From positions 4,938,501 to 5,002,500 of the forward strand of contig CM038469.1 of the NCBI GenBank assembly GCA_021464415.1: DNA of 64,000 nt, given 5' to 3'. A model generated the notes under the pieces. That model saw only the letters and a list, made by a program, of their open reading frames with translations, did no database searches and was not told the origin of the DNA. Source of the DNA: Lonicera japonica (taxonomy: Eukaryota > Streptophyta > Magnoliopsida > Dipsacales > Caprifoliaceae). A program made the position numbers and the translations under genes. Shown here piece after piece: positions 42,812-54,289 of the stretch (the stretch's first letter is position 1; each line of letters opens with the position of its first letter).

Positions 42812-44206
42812 GGGTGGTGATGTTAACACTCTCACAATCTTTTGGTAACACTCACATTCTTATTAAATTTTTCATTTTACTCCCATTTTATAGGGGGCTT
42901 TTGACACACTTACTTTACTCTGGAAAAAAAAATCTAAATTTTTAGACACACACCATTTTTTTTATTTTTAATTAGTAATTAAAACATTAAACACTCCCTT
43001 AAACAACTTCATCCTTCGCCACCACCACCATTGCCGCCTCTTCTTCTTCTTCTTCTTCTTCTTCTTCTTTTCTTCTTCTTCTTCTTCTTCTTCAAATCTC
43101 ACACCTAAAAAATATTTTTATTAAAAGGATAATTTTGAAATAAAAAAACAGAAATAAAACACGAAGAATGTTTACTCGGTCCTTAGCGAGTGTTGTACAG
43201 CACTCGGTCCTAAGGAAAGTAATGTACAGCTTACTGGTAAGGAACCGAGAGGCTTTGTTATTTTTTAACACTCTCACAATCTTTTGGTAACACTCACATT
43301 CTTATTAGCACTCTCACTTTTACACTTTTATTTTAATAACATTCCCATTTTATTATTACTACTCTCACTTATTTTTGTGAATAAATCCCTTACTTAATTA
43401 ATTAACAACATAATTAAGTACATAATAACATAAACACATAAAACAAATGACCTCAAACTAACCCCAAATAATTCATCTCTCACACACCTCTATCTCACAA
43501 GCGTTAATGAAAGAAGGCAGCCTGAGGTTTACTTGGTTTTCATTTCATTATTTATATTATTTTCATAACATACACATATATCAAATATATAAATAAAAAA
43601 CACAATTTTCAGTTTAAAGTTCGAAGAATGTTTACTCGGTTCCCCATAACTGAATTACAGGCTTATACACTCGGCTGCATTTAATCGAGTATGAAATCCC
43701 ATAAAATGTCAAATTGATATGCTCTCGGAACCTTCATTTGGTTGAGAGTGTTTGCTATAAGCCAAGTGTTGCTATAGTTGCTCTCAAATGAAGATCCCAA
43801 GAGCAATTTCATTTTATGGAATTTCTTACTCTGTAGCCGAGTAGCCGCAATTAGTACGGGCAACCGAGTAAACCTTATTCGTGCTTTAAACAAAAAATTA
43901 TGTTTTTTGTTGATATATTTGTTGTGTATGTTATGAAAATAATATTAACAATGAAACAAAATAAAAACATGTCTTCTTTTCTTTCATTAACTCTTTCTTG
44001 TTTTGTTTTATTGTTTCAAAATTTCTCTTTTTTCTACCATTCATCTCTCGTTTTGTATCAATGAAAGTTTTACCATTTTTCTCAATAGAGTTTTGCAATA
44101 TTAGTGGAGGTTTTGTTGGTGTTTTGGTGCAACCAAAATTTGTTGCTAGATAGATAAAAGTTAATTATATGATTAGTGGTTAATTAAGGTTTTGTTGGTG
44201 TTTTGG
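42812..44206. mobile_element. Foldback element copy C, rearranged and truncated
   Basis: The left end GGGTGGTGATGTTAACACTC matches the right end of copy B inverted. A 40-base block (TTAACACTCTCACAATCTTT...) appears at 42831 and again at 43264, and a 47-base block (TCTCACACCTAAAAAATATT...) occurs at 42752 and 43095. The central hairpin at about 43621-43882 is decayed but still shows TTACTCGG and CCGAGTAAACC arms. The right end is missing where an LTR starts at 44207. No gene. Confidence 0.7.
43039..43093. repeat. TTC microsatellite
   Basis: An almost pure run of TTC triplets with one TTTTC interruption. Confidence 0.95.
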
Positions 44207-44817
44207 TGTCTTTTCTACCAGTTTGAACCAACCCTTGAATTTAGCAAGAACCTTGGAATGCGAAAAGATAGAACCTCAACCCAACGCTTAAAGAAGCGCG
44301 AACCTCGGATAAGCCACAATCTAGTTAATTATCAAGAACAATGAATTTACTCAATTCAACATTCAACAGCTCTTAAAGAACACAAAGAGAGCTCTCAATT
44401 TAATTAACAAAACTTAATTTAATAAAACAATTGTGCCTCCTTTTAAATAGGAGTAAAAACAAGAATCCTAATTCAAAAAGGAAACTATTTCCTACATAGA
44501 AAAGGAAAATAATAACTCCTAGAATATTCCTAATAACAAGGAAATTAAAATTATGAAACTACTAATCTCTTTTTAGTGGCCATATTAATTTAAAAACAAC
44601 TTAAATTAATATCTTCTAGATTATTCCAAGCCACCTTGTTACAACTTCCAGCCCAATCTTTAGAATCCCATGGAATGTGATCATCGTGCTTCTTGAGAAC
44701 ATGTGAAATTCTATGAAATTCCTTTTGAATTTATGCCCTACTTGTAATCATGTGTGGAACATTTAGAACATGAACCATGGTTGAATAGAAACTGGAGCTA
44801 GACACCAGAGTGTTACA
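44207..44817 (-). mobile_element. LTR, third relative of the 4.3 and 23.1 kb LTRs
   Basis: On the minus strand it runs from TGTAACACTCTGGTG through CTCCTATTTAAAAGGAG (44437-44453), GAGGTTCGCGCTTCTTTAAG, GGTTGAGGTTC and CCAAGGTTCTTGC to about GGTAGAAAAGACA. It is closest to the 23.1-kb copy (shared ATTCAACCATGG and TTCTTTAAGCGTTGGGT). No target duplication was found; its left edge coincides with the end of foldback copy C. Confidence 0.65.
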
Positions 44818-46948
44818 AAGAGATTGTGGTGGACCACCACCACGCTCATAATCATTGACTTATATAATATAAATAAAGTAATTGCAAAGGAACACATCTT
44901 AAAAAAAAACCACTAAATGAACTAACTTTCTAGAATGTGTTTTATATCTTTTTTTGAGAAAAATTGTTATATAAACATATTTAATAATTGTGTTTTCGCT
45001 ACATATTGTTTTGAAAATAGAAAATTTGTTATATAAGGCATGAGGGTATTTTGGGATTGTTTTTAATGGTTCTTAATAAAACAGTCTCTTGATGTTTTAT
45101 GAGAATTCAAGGAATAGTTGCACTTTCTCTAAAATATTGATGGTCTTGGTAATTCACCCAAATTTATTTATGAAAAATCATAATTAGAAACACCACCCAA
45201 ATTTATGAAAACAAATCAAACACACAGTATGATCTAGGGGGGTGCGGGGGCGGTCGCCAAAATCATTAAATATAGAAACAAATTATTTTGAAAAGATTAA
45301 GTACCAAATTATTTTGAAAAGATTAAGTAACTGAAACAGAACAAACATGGATTATTTATTTATTTTTTTATGAAAACAAATCAAACACACATGTTTTCTT
45401 TTCCCTCAATATACCCGCAATAAAAATTGAAATATTATTAATATTTTTATGTATAAAAATACTAATATATCTTAAATATTTTAGCACTCCGTATAAATTA
45501 TCACACTTTTAAATATTCGGGTAGAGCCCCAATCTACCTACCTTGCTTTGCTGTTCTATTTCTATGGTCAAACTTTTTAGTGAGGTTAATTAAAAAAGAA
45601 ATGGGCATCTATTAGAAAAAATCATGAGTTTAAACAAAAAAAAAATTCTTTATAATTTTTTTAATAGTCCATATTATTTTGTAACTTTCGTAATTATATT
45701 AATTTTCCTTTTTCTGCTCACCCGCAGAAAGGAAAGGAAAAATAGTTTTTAGTTACCTTATATAAATTATTAGGCTAAAATTGGAAAAAAAATATATATA
45801 TATAGCTCCTTTATTTAATACGTTATTAATATGTATTAATTATATATATACATATATTTTATTAACTAATTCAATATTTACGATACTTCTTTCCTTTTTT
45901 ACCTTTCATCCTTTAAAAGCTTGAGGGTTTCAAAAATTATAATCATCTAGTGAATAGTCCAATCAATATAAGCTTCTGCGGTTTCTCTGTCTCTTTATCC
46001 TCTTCTTCTACAACTATTTATAAATATATTACACGTGTATCTCTAAAGAAAATATCATTCCAATTTGTCAAATTTACCAGCATACGATGCACAACTTATT
46101 TGCGCTTTGATGTATTCCCTACACAAATATCAACTGCTTCCTTAATATGACAAATCAATATTTTTATTATTTTAGTTTCTTTATTTTCCCATTCATATTT
46201 TTGCTATTAGCGTTTTTGAAATTATTATTATTATTATTATTAACAAAGAAGAAGCTATAATCGAAAAGCTGTCCATAAAACTAGCAAATACAAATAGACA
46301 AATATAATAGTAAAATGTTATGTAGAATGGTACTTTACTCTGATTTTTAATTTCCTTAATTTCTTTTTAAATATTGGAGTTTCTAGATCAACGAAAATAT
46401 CTAATCTTTGGCCCATACTTAATTGTGCATTAAATAAAAGTTTTAACATAATTTATTTATTATTTAAAGTATCACATAGTAATTTCTATAAATGCTAGAT
46501 TTAACAAGTAAATAGTATGAAGTGTTTTTATAAAAATAATTCATCGTAAAGAATATGTGTTTTATATATCTTTCTTTTTTTTATCATATGATTTGTAGTT
46601 TGTATCAAACATTCACACGAATCAAATTACATAATTAAAATAAATATATTTTTTTTATATTATAAATAAATTTTAAAAATGTAAATTAGCCGTGCATTTA
46701 GAATCTAGTAAGTAAAGAAGAAATTGGAAACTAAAACCTCAATAAGGAAGGCAATTCCTAATATTATAGAACAACTACCTAATTCAGTCTCTAAGACTGA
46801 AACAAATAAAAAGTTCTAGAGTATTCCATAACGTTCTTCCTCCCTTTTTTTAATCAGTTATCCAATTCCTCTACTTCTCTTCGTCCATCTAATCCCTTCT
46901 GCTTCTCTCTCTAAAAAGTTTCTCTCTCTAACTCCCTCGATTACCACA
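44818..46948. other. AT-rich intergenic DNA and RING gene promoter
   Basis: No gene recognised. Many A/T homopolymers and an (AT)n tract (45800-45860). The last 70 bases before 46949 are CT-rich (CTTCTCTCTCT, TTTCTCTCTCTAACTCCCTC), which looks like the 5' UTR of the RING gene. Confidence 0.5.
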
Positions 46949-47491
46949 ATGTCATCCCCCCAATCATTCCCCTCTCGCGAAGAACCGGAAGAGTTCCAAG
47001 AATTCAACACATCACCAAACAGAATCCTATCGATTCTCTTCGGAAGAATCTCGCCTCCGGCAACGGAAAATCAACAATCCGGCGAAAATATCGTCGCGAT
47101 GATACGGATGAGTTCCGATTCCGAATCGCTGTTGAGCGATATTCTGAACAGGGAGGGGCCAGCACCGGCATCGAAGGCCTCGATCGAAGCGATGCCGGCC
47201 GTGAAAGTAACGGAGGAAGGAACGGAGTGTTCGATCTGTTTAACGGAATTTGAAGTCGGTGGTGAAGTTAAGGAGATGCCGTGTAAGCATAAGTATCATT
47301 CGGATTGTATCGAGAAGTGGTTGGGGATCCACGGATCGTGCCCGGTTTGTAGGTACAAGATGCCGGTTGATGAGAAAAAAACTGAGGATGGTGGAGTTAG
47401 CGTAGTTGATGAGTATTTGGTTTTTATCGGTCTTGTCGGTTTGGGGGCGGATTCGGGTCGGGGCAGTGAGTCCGGTGATAGTAGTGTATAG
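46949..47491 (+). CDS. RING-H2 E3 ubiquitin ligase (MPSR1-like)
   Basis: Intronless, 180 residues. The RING-H2 finger spans Cys94 to Cys134 with ligands Cys94, Cys97, Cys112, His114, His117, Cys120, Cys131 and Cys134, in the spacing C-x2-C-x14-C-x-H-x2-H-x2-C-x10-C-x2-C. The preceding KASIEAMPAVKVTEEG is typical of this plant subgroup. There is no membrane segment or signal peptide, so it is likely cytosolic or nuclear, passing ubiquitin from an E2 to an unknown substrate. Size and layout resemble Arabidopsis MPSR1, a ligase for misfolded proteins; that link is inference. The GC content of the coding sequence is clearly above its surroundings. An (AT)n tract follows the stop. Confidence 0.92.
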   Translation: MSSPQSFPSREEPEEFQEFNTSPNRILSILFGRISPPATENQQSGENIVAMIRMSSDSESLLSDILNREGPAPASKASIEAMPAVKVTEEGTECSICLTEFEVGGEVKEMPCKHKYHSDCIEKWLGIHGSCPVCRYKMPVDEKKTEDGGVSVVDEYLVFIGLVGLGADSGRGSESGDSSV

Positions 47492-47737
47492 TTGTTTTTT
47501 ACTTTTTTAATATATATATATATATATTTTTTTTTTGGTGGAAGGATAAAAGATTAGTTTTTAGTTGGTTGATGAATACTGAATTGTACAGGGAAGAGGA
47601 TAGAATTTTTTGGGTTTTTGTATTGAATGTTATGTTATTGGTTTTATTCATGATCATTAGTAACAGTTCTTTGGTTCATTTCTTTGTGTGTTTCTTTATT
47701 ATTATTTATTTATTCATTTAGAATGTCGTCCAACTAA

Positions 47738-48670
47738 GAAGGGTGTATTCAATTCAGATTTTAAAAGATTCTAACTGATTTTTTAAAATTCGTAAAATCT
47801 ATTAAGTCTATGGATTATTTTAAATCCTTATAGAATCTGAATTTGACATATTTTAATGCATGAACTTTTTTGAATTTCTGCAGATTTTAACAAGTCCATG
47901 GATTTCTGCAGATTTTAATACATTCATCAAAAAAAAAAAATCAAAAGACAAAAGACAAAAGACAAACAATAAAATAAATTAATTACGAGTTTAAAATAAC
48001 ATTATAAAAATGTAAAGACAATTAACGAAATATATTATAAAAATTCATACTGCACCCACAAAATTAGGCTTTTCACCCACTAGTATTTTTTAATGAAATT
48101 GACATGAATTGTTTTTTTAAATTTGAACGATAATTAGCGGTCTAACCATTTGAAATTATGTTAATGCATAATAATCACATTAGTAAAAGAGAGAATAAAG
48201 ACATTACAGGGACGAAGAAAAAATTATAATGCGTGTTCAGCACATAATAAGAAATTCGAATTTGAGAGGGGGGAGGTGAACACATAATAAGAAATTCGGA
48301 TTTGAGAGGGGGGAGGGAGAAGAGGGGGACATAATATTGAGTAAAGTTCTTAAAAGAAATAGAAATCCATCTGAAATCTTTAAGTAATTGAGAAGATTTT
48401 AAGATGGATTTTTATGTACAAGAAAAGCTTTACAATCGACCAAAATCCACCACTAATTAAAATCCTACTTAGTCATTAGACTTTTGAATACCACAAGATT
48501 TAGATGGATTTTTTAAAATCTTAATTGAATACATCATGATTTTAAAAGACTTTTTAAAATCTCAATTGAATATATCATGATTTTAAAAGACTTTTTAAAA
48601 TCTCAATTAAATACTCATGAACTTTAAAAGTCCATAAAAATCTTGTAAAGTCTAAATCCAATACACCCCC
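47738..48670. mobile_element. MITE downstream of the RING gene
   Basis: Ends GAAGGGTGTATTCAATTCAG and, inward from the right, GGGGGTGTATTGGATTTAGA, flanked by TAA (47735-47737 and 48671-48673). The inside is rich in AATCTTTTAAAATC-like words in both directions. A related element lies at 50809-51889. Non-coding; TAA duplication suggests PIF/Harbinger. Confidence 0.65.
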
Positions 48671-48922
48671 TAAAATTGTTTGTTTTTGATTAGTTAAGGA
48701 TATTTTTGGGATGATGTTCTATGCTTTGTCCCAATGATTTTTTTCAGGCTACATACAGTCTCAAAATTGTTGAAGTTAGAAAATATATTGTATCTCTCGT
48801 AAAAGTAAGATGACGTATTGTCCTACTAAGCTATGTATTGAAAGGTAAGGTTACTTTTAGTTTATCATTTAAGCTATTATTTTCTAAATTTATATTACTA
48901 ATTATTGCGCTGACTTCAAAAT

Positions 48923-50206
48923 GGGTAGTTATGTTGGCACCTCCAATATCTATTAGTAACATTCCCACCTAAAAAAAAAGGTAAATTGTTATTTTCATCC
49001 CACTTTATTTAATCTAGTAAAAAAGTTAATTAACCCTAAACTACTTTTTTACCCACTTGTTTTAATTTAAAATAAAAATTAATGAATCTCCCTCCAAAGT
49101 TAATCAAACATTTATCTCCAAATTAAATTTTCCTCCAAAATTCCTCTATTCTACCAAAATAGGCAACAAAACTTTGATCTCCACCATTGATGCAAAAGGG
49201 TAAGCTTGAGAAGAATGGAAGGAAAAAAGGAAACTTTGGAACAAGATAAGAAAACCAACAAACAAAACCTCCATTAATGCAAAACTCTAAATTTGAGGAG
49301 AATGGTATAAACAAAACATCCATTAATGCAAAACTCAAAAGTTAAGAATAATGGTAGAAAAAAGAGAGAGCCTTTAAAATAAGGAAAAGAAAACAAGTAA
49401 GAAAAAATTAATGAAAGGAAATACGAAGAAGGTTTACTCGGTTTTCCGTAACCGAGTTGCAGGCTTGTACACTCGGTTGCTTTCAACTGAGTATGAAATC
49501 CCATAAAATGTAATGCTCTTGGGACATTCATTCGGTTGAGAGCAATCGAGTGTGATTAGTGTCACTCGGCTGCTTACAGCCAAGCATAATATAACAACAC
49601 TCGACCGCTCTTAACCAAATGAAGGTCCCGAGAGTATGACATTTTATGGGATTTCATACTCGGTTGAGAGCAGCCGAGTGTACAAGCCTGCAACTCGGTT
49701 ACGGAGAACCGAGTAAGCCTTCTTCGTGTTTTAAACATAAAATTTTATTTTTTGTTTATATATTTGATGGGTATATTATAAAAATCATATAAACAATAAA
49801 ACAAAATAAAAACATGTATGTCTCTCTTTCATTAACTCTTTCTTGCTTATACCATTCTTTCCAAACTTAAAGTTGCATTAATGGAGGTTTTATTTGTTGT
49901 TTTGGTGTTACCAAAATTTGTTGCTAGATAGAGAAAATGGTAAAGATGGTATTTTTGCTTGTTTAAGAAGATGGTAGAGATGGTGGAGAAATTTTGGGGT
50001 TAGTTTGGGGTAATTTGTTTTATGTTATTATGTAGTTAATTACTTAATCATGTTATTAATTAATTAAGTATGAGATTAATTCCTAAAAATAAGTGGGAGT
50101 AGTAGGTATAACATGAGAGTGTTATTAAGATAAAAGTGTAAAAGTGAAAGTATTAGTAAGAGTGAGAGTGTTACCAAGAATTTTGTGAGGTGCCAACATC
50201 ACCACC
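48923..50206. mobile_element. Foldback element copy B (ACTCGGTT family)
   Basis: 1284 bp with ends GGGTAGTTATGTTGGCACCT and, inward from the right, GGTGGTGATGTTGGCACCTC. A perfect 9-bp target duplication CTTCAAAAT is present at 48914-48922 and 50207-50215. The interior is the reverse complement of copy A, with the same order of blocks. Its hairpin, 49423-49727, is 305 bp, the same length as in copy A. The 9-bp duplication and end structure point to a non-autonomous Mutator-like element. Confidence 0.88.
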
Positions 50207-50589
50207 CTTCAAAATAGTGTCCATCTTCTAAATAAGTTAGAGATACTATTTTAAATTTAGGGGAGATGATATTAAAGACATGTATATTACCAAACGTTGT
50301 AAAAGGAATTCAACTAGCAAACTATTAAATTTTGTAGGAAAATTGAACCAATAAGCTAATTGGATGAAAAACTACTATTTCTTTCTAGGGTTCTTATGAG
50401 AGTTTTCTTTCGCTGTCGGTCTAACTTTGCTTTTCCTCTCATTTCTAGAAAGAGTTAAAGGCTTTGTAATACCTAGTTGCTCTTCTATCTCTTTTTATTT
50501 ATCTTTCCTATTTTCTTGTTACATATCAATGTACCCAATTTCATTTAAGTTTAGGGTTTGTTGGATCTAAGTGTAAATATAGAAAACAA

Positions 50590-52330
50590 ATTATAGGCAT
50601 GGAAAGGCCTATCTTTGACATATGAAGAAGATGGGGCTTTGATCTTAAAGGAAAGTGATGTTAGAAAGAGAACAGAGGGACCAAGGAACCTTTTTTCTGG
50701 GAAATTATTTAACGCCAAATTTGTGAATAAAGAGGCGCTCAAGAATACAATGGCACATGTATAGACCTTGAAGAAATCATTGAATGTCTCAGGATATGGT
50801 GACAATAAGGGGGGGGGGGGTTGGTGTATTCAATTAGGATTTTAAAAGACTATTTTGAGATAAATAAGTCTTGTAGTATTCAATTAAGACTTTTAAATAA
50901 TCTAAATAAATCTTGTAGTATTCAATCAGGACTATTCGGATATTTTAAAGAGGGTGTCCAAATCTAGTGGTATTCAATCAGAATTTTAAACAAGTAGAAA
51001 AAGTCTTTTGATATTCAAAAACTTGCTAATTTTAATGGACTTTTTTAAAATTAGGAATTTGTGTGACTTTTTAGTGGAAAGTATAAATACCAAACCCTAT
51101 AAAGAATCTCACCCTAACTCATTAGACTTTTCACGGGAGACTTTTGTTTTCTGCTATAGATTTACCAATTCTCTTATCTCTACATTTACTTCTTCCTTTC
51201 ACCCATTTTCCTTCTCAACTTCACCAATGATTCTGTTTATGAAATGGGTATGTATATATCATCTATCTCTTTATATATATACATATATGTATGTATGTGT
51301 ATATTTTCATATTCTTTGAGATTTGAACTATTTTTATGTATTTTAATTTATTTTTTCCCTTTAGTGCTTTCTTGCCATTGAAGAGTGGGCCTTTCAATTG
51401 AACCCCATTTTGAAGATTGTTTGCATAATTTTATTGATATTTTAAATAAATTTCATTGATGGGCATAAACACCAAAATCGGCACTCTCTACCTTTCACAA
51501 GAATCATAATGTTTATTAACTTTTTTTTCGTTTCTTTTATTAAGAAATGGTAGCGGGTTTTATAGAACCTTTAGTAAGAAAAAATTCCATCATCATTTGG
51601 AAAACTTGAATTGTAGAGGCTGATGTTGAAGAATTCGCGCATCATTAAACTAAATATTACTCATCACAAAATCCAAACATAAAAAGTCTTGAGTATAAAA
51701 AATATATGTGGACGTTTCAAATCTTTTAAATTCTAATGATATAATCTTTAAAATCCAAACATAAAAAATTATGAATATAAAAAATCTTTTAAAATTTTTT
51801 TATAAGTTATTACGTTCTTAATATTTTTTTAAAATTTACTAAATTAAATTATCCATAAATAATCTTTTAAAATCTCAATTGAATACTCCTGCGTTTCTAT
51901 TTTCCTTTCGATGTGCGATGGAAATGTAGCGGGTATTGGTAGGGGTCCTTGGGGCTTCGAAAAATCTCTTCTTGCACTCGAAATCTTTTCAGGTGATACC
52001 CAGCTATAGCAGGTTTGATTTCAATTCTCACCTTTCTGGGTTAGAATTTATAATTTCCCTACTAGTTGTCTAAATGGATAGGCTATCAGATGAAAAATTG
52101 GGAAAGTTTTGATTGTGGATAAGGTGATCCTGGTGATTCTATCACGCTATATCAAAGGGTGCGGGTAAAGGTTGATGTTCTTAACCCTCTTAGCCGTGGG
52201 GTGAAGATCCAGTTGGCGGCAGGGGAGGAAGCACGGTGGATTCCGATAGCATATGAAAAAATACTTGACTTTTGTTGTATGTGTGGGCATGTGAGTCATC
52301 TACAAAGAGATTTTATGGTGTCGTTCCAAT
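50590..52330 (+). pseudogene. LINE 2 ORF1, split by a MITE
   Basis: Before the MITE: GKLFNAKFVNKEALKNTMAH-like readings of the DUF4283 domain. After it: FLFSFRCAMEM, then GPWGFEKSLLALEIF, RVRVKVDVLNPLSRGVKIQL and the zinc knuckle DFCCMCGHVSHLQRDF (CCHC, last Cys lost). ORF1 of plant LINEs binds RNA. Several stops are present. Confidence 0.75.
50809..51889. mobile_element. MITE inserted in LINE 2 ORF1
   Basis: Left end after TAA is a G run (12 or more) followed by TTGGTGTATTCAATTAGG; right end read inward is GGAGTATTCAATTGAGATT. The body shares TTTTAAAAGAC and GTATTCAATT words with the MITE at 47738-48670. LINE ORF1 reading is found on both sides, so this is an insertion. Right boundary approximate. 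Confidence 0.6.
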
Positions 52331-53476
52331 AGTCCAGTAAACGGTTCGAAAATGAGTATGGATTTGGCTAAGGGCTCCAACAAATACGAAAAAGAGGGGC
52401 TCCCAGAAAGAAAGATCAAATAGCTCAGGTCGTGGAAGGAACATGCTAAATGCGAGAAGATAGGTTGGTACTCGAGTTTCTGATGGTGTGTCCCAATGAC
52501 TAATATGTGGGTTTTTTGGCTCACATTTCATGAAAGTGGAATTTTCAGGCAGAGGACCCCATGATCGATCATGGTCCTAGGCAATCTCCTTTAAGCGTTG
52601 CATTTTGGCTCATTTGTGCACTATGCTTGTTTTTGCCTAGAATTAACTTGAGAGCTAAATTTTGTGAGAATTTTTTCTTGTGTGCTTGTAATCAACTCTT
52701 TGTTCCAATTATCAATAAAAGCTATCGTCTGTGTGGATTAGTGGCTTTTACGCCGACACTACGGTAAAACCTTGTCTTGCGCAATTGTTCCTTTATTTCT
52801 TTTTTCATCTATTGTGGGTGTGCTTTTTGTGTCGGTTCTTCTTTCGGGTAAACCATTTGGGCTTGTGAGATCCCTCGACGTTGCGTCGTGCTCGGTTGTG
52901 AGCAGTTTGGCGCAACATAATAGATAGCAACAACATTGCAATATTGATAGGTAGGGTAATGAGGATACGATGGAATGGTAAGAGATGAATGTTGTAGTAA
53001 ATGGAATGAAAATATAGATAACTCGTCTATTGACAAGAATGCTGGGGACAAACATATAGATAACGAGTCTATGGAGATGAATAGTGAGGGCTCCCTTAGT
53101 GCTGCAATAGTGTCTCTAACATATACAATACTCTTCAAGTAGGGAATTCAAAAATTTGTCAATAATGAAAATGCAAGGAAATTGGGTCTCCAAATAGATG
53201 AGAATGTTGAAGGCACCTAAAGCGGCATGGGTTATAGGGAATCAAAAAATGTTGGTAGTCAAACAAGGTTTAGGAGGAAAAAATGGAAGAAGATTGCCCG
53301 AGAGGGACAAGGTAATAACTTGCTGGGCGATATCACTAATATTGGCTCAAAATAGCCAATAAATGACCAAGATGAAATTGAACGTGCTTATGATATTGGT
53401 AAGGAAAATGAGATCATTATTGATGAAACTACTTTGTAAACGGAGGAGGCTTCTAAGTGGCCCCACCGAGAGGCAT

Positions 53477-53966
53477 GAAAACCATAAGTTGGAATGTATA
53501 AGGGATCCGGAAACTACGTACATTCTTTAATCTTCATCGTCTACTAGAATAACATAATCCCGAGATGTTGTTTTTGATAGAAACAAAAGGGGATAAAAGG
53601 GCGATGGAAAGTCTAAAGTTTTCTCTTGGCTTTGCTTACTGTTTTATTATTTATAGAGCTGGCTTGAGCGCTTGTTTAGCTTTTTTTGGTTGGATGCAGT
53701 GGATGTTTCGATCTTATCTTTCTTTAGTTGCCATATTGATTGTCAGGTTAAATACGGAGACAAAGTTTGGCGCGTTACATTTTTTTATATATGGTTACCC
53801 TGAAGTAGAAAATAAGCATATGGGCTGGGATCTTCTAGATTTGCGATCAAGATCCAATTTTCCATGGATTATTTTTAGGGATTTCAATGAGATTATTAAT
53901 GACATAGAGAAGGTGGTTGGTAATTCTAGATCTCCGGGTCTATCGGACTTGATAGTGATGTCTTAA
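53477..53966 (+). pseudogene. LINE 2 ORF2: endonuclease remnant
   Basis: Begins MKTISWNVQGIRKLRTFFN, the usual plant LINE ORF2 start, with one stop, then NPEMLFLIETKGDKRAME and FPWIIFRDFNEIINDIEKV, where GDFNE has become RDFNE. The catalytic C-terminal portion of the domain is deleted before the linker (ELQRDELRRQNEIYWRQQS) at about 53975-54060. Confidence 0.8.
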
Positions 53967-54289
53967 GTAGAATTCGCACAACAGAGTTGCAGCGTGATGA
54001 GCTTCGACGCCAAAATGAAATTTATTGGCGTCAACAATCATGAGTTGATTGGTTAAAGGAGGGGGATTTTAATTTTAAATTTTCCCAAAATAATGCAAAT
54101 TATCGGAGGTGGAGAAATGAAATATTTGGGTTATTAAATAAGGAAAATGAATGGAAACATGATGGGGAATCGATTACGACTATTATATCAAATTATTACA
54201 ATGTTCTATCATCTTCTTCTCAGCATTTGGATATGGATATAAACCGGGTTCTACAAGAGATTGGGGAAAAATCAATACAGATATGAATT

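Noticed and set aside
53565..53966. 133-residue protein as an independent gene
   Set aside because: It is the endonuclease part of the decayed LINE 2 ORF2.
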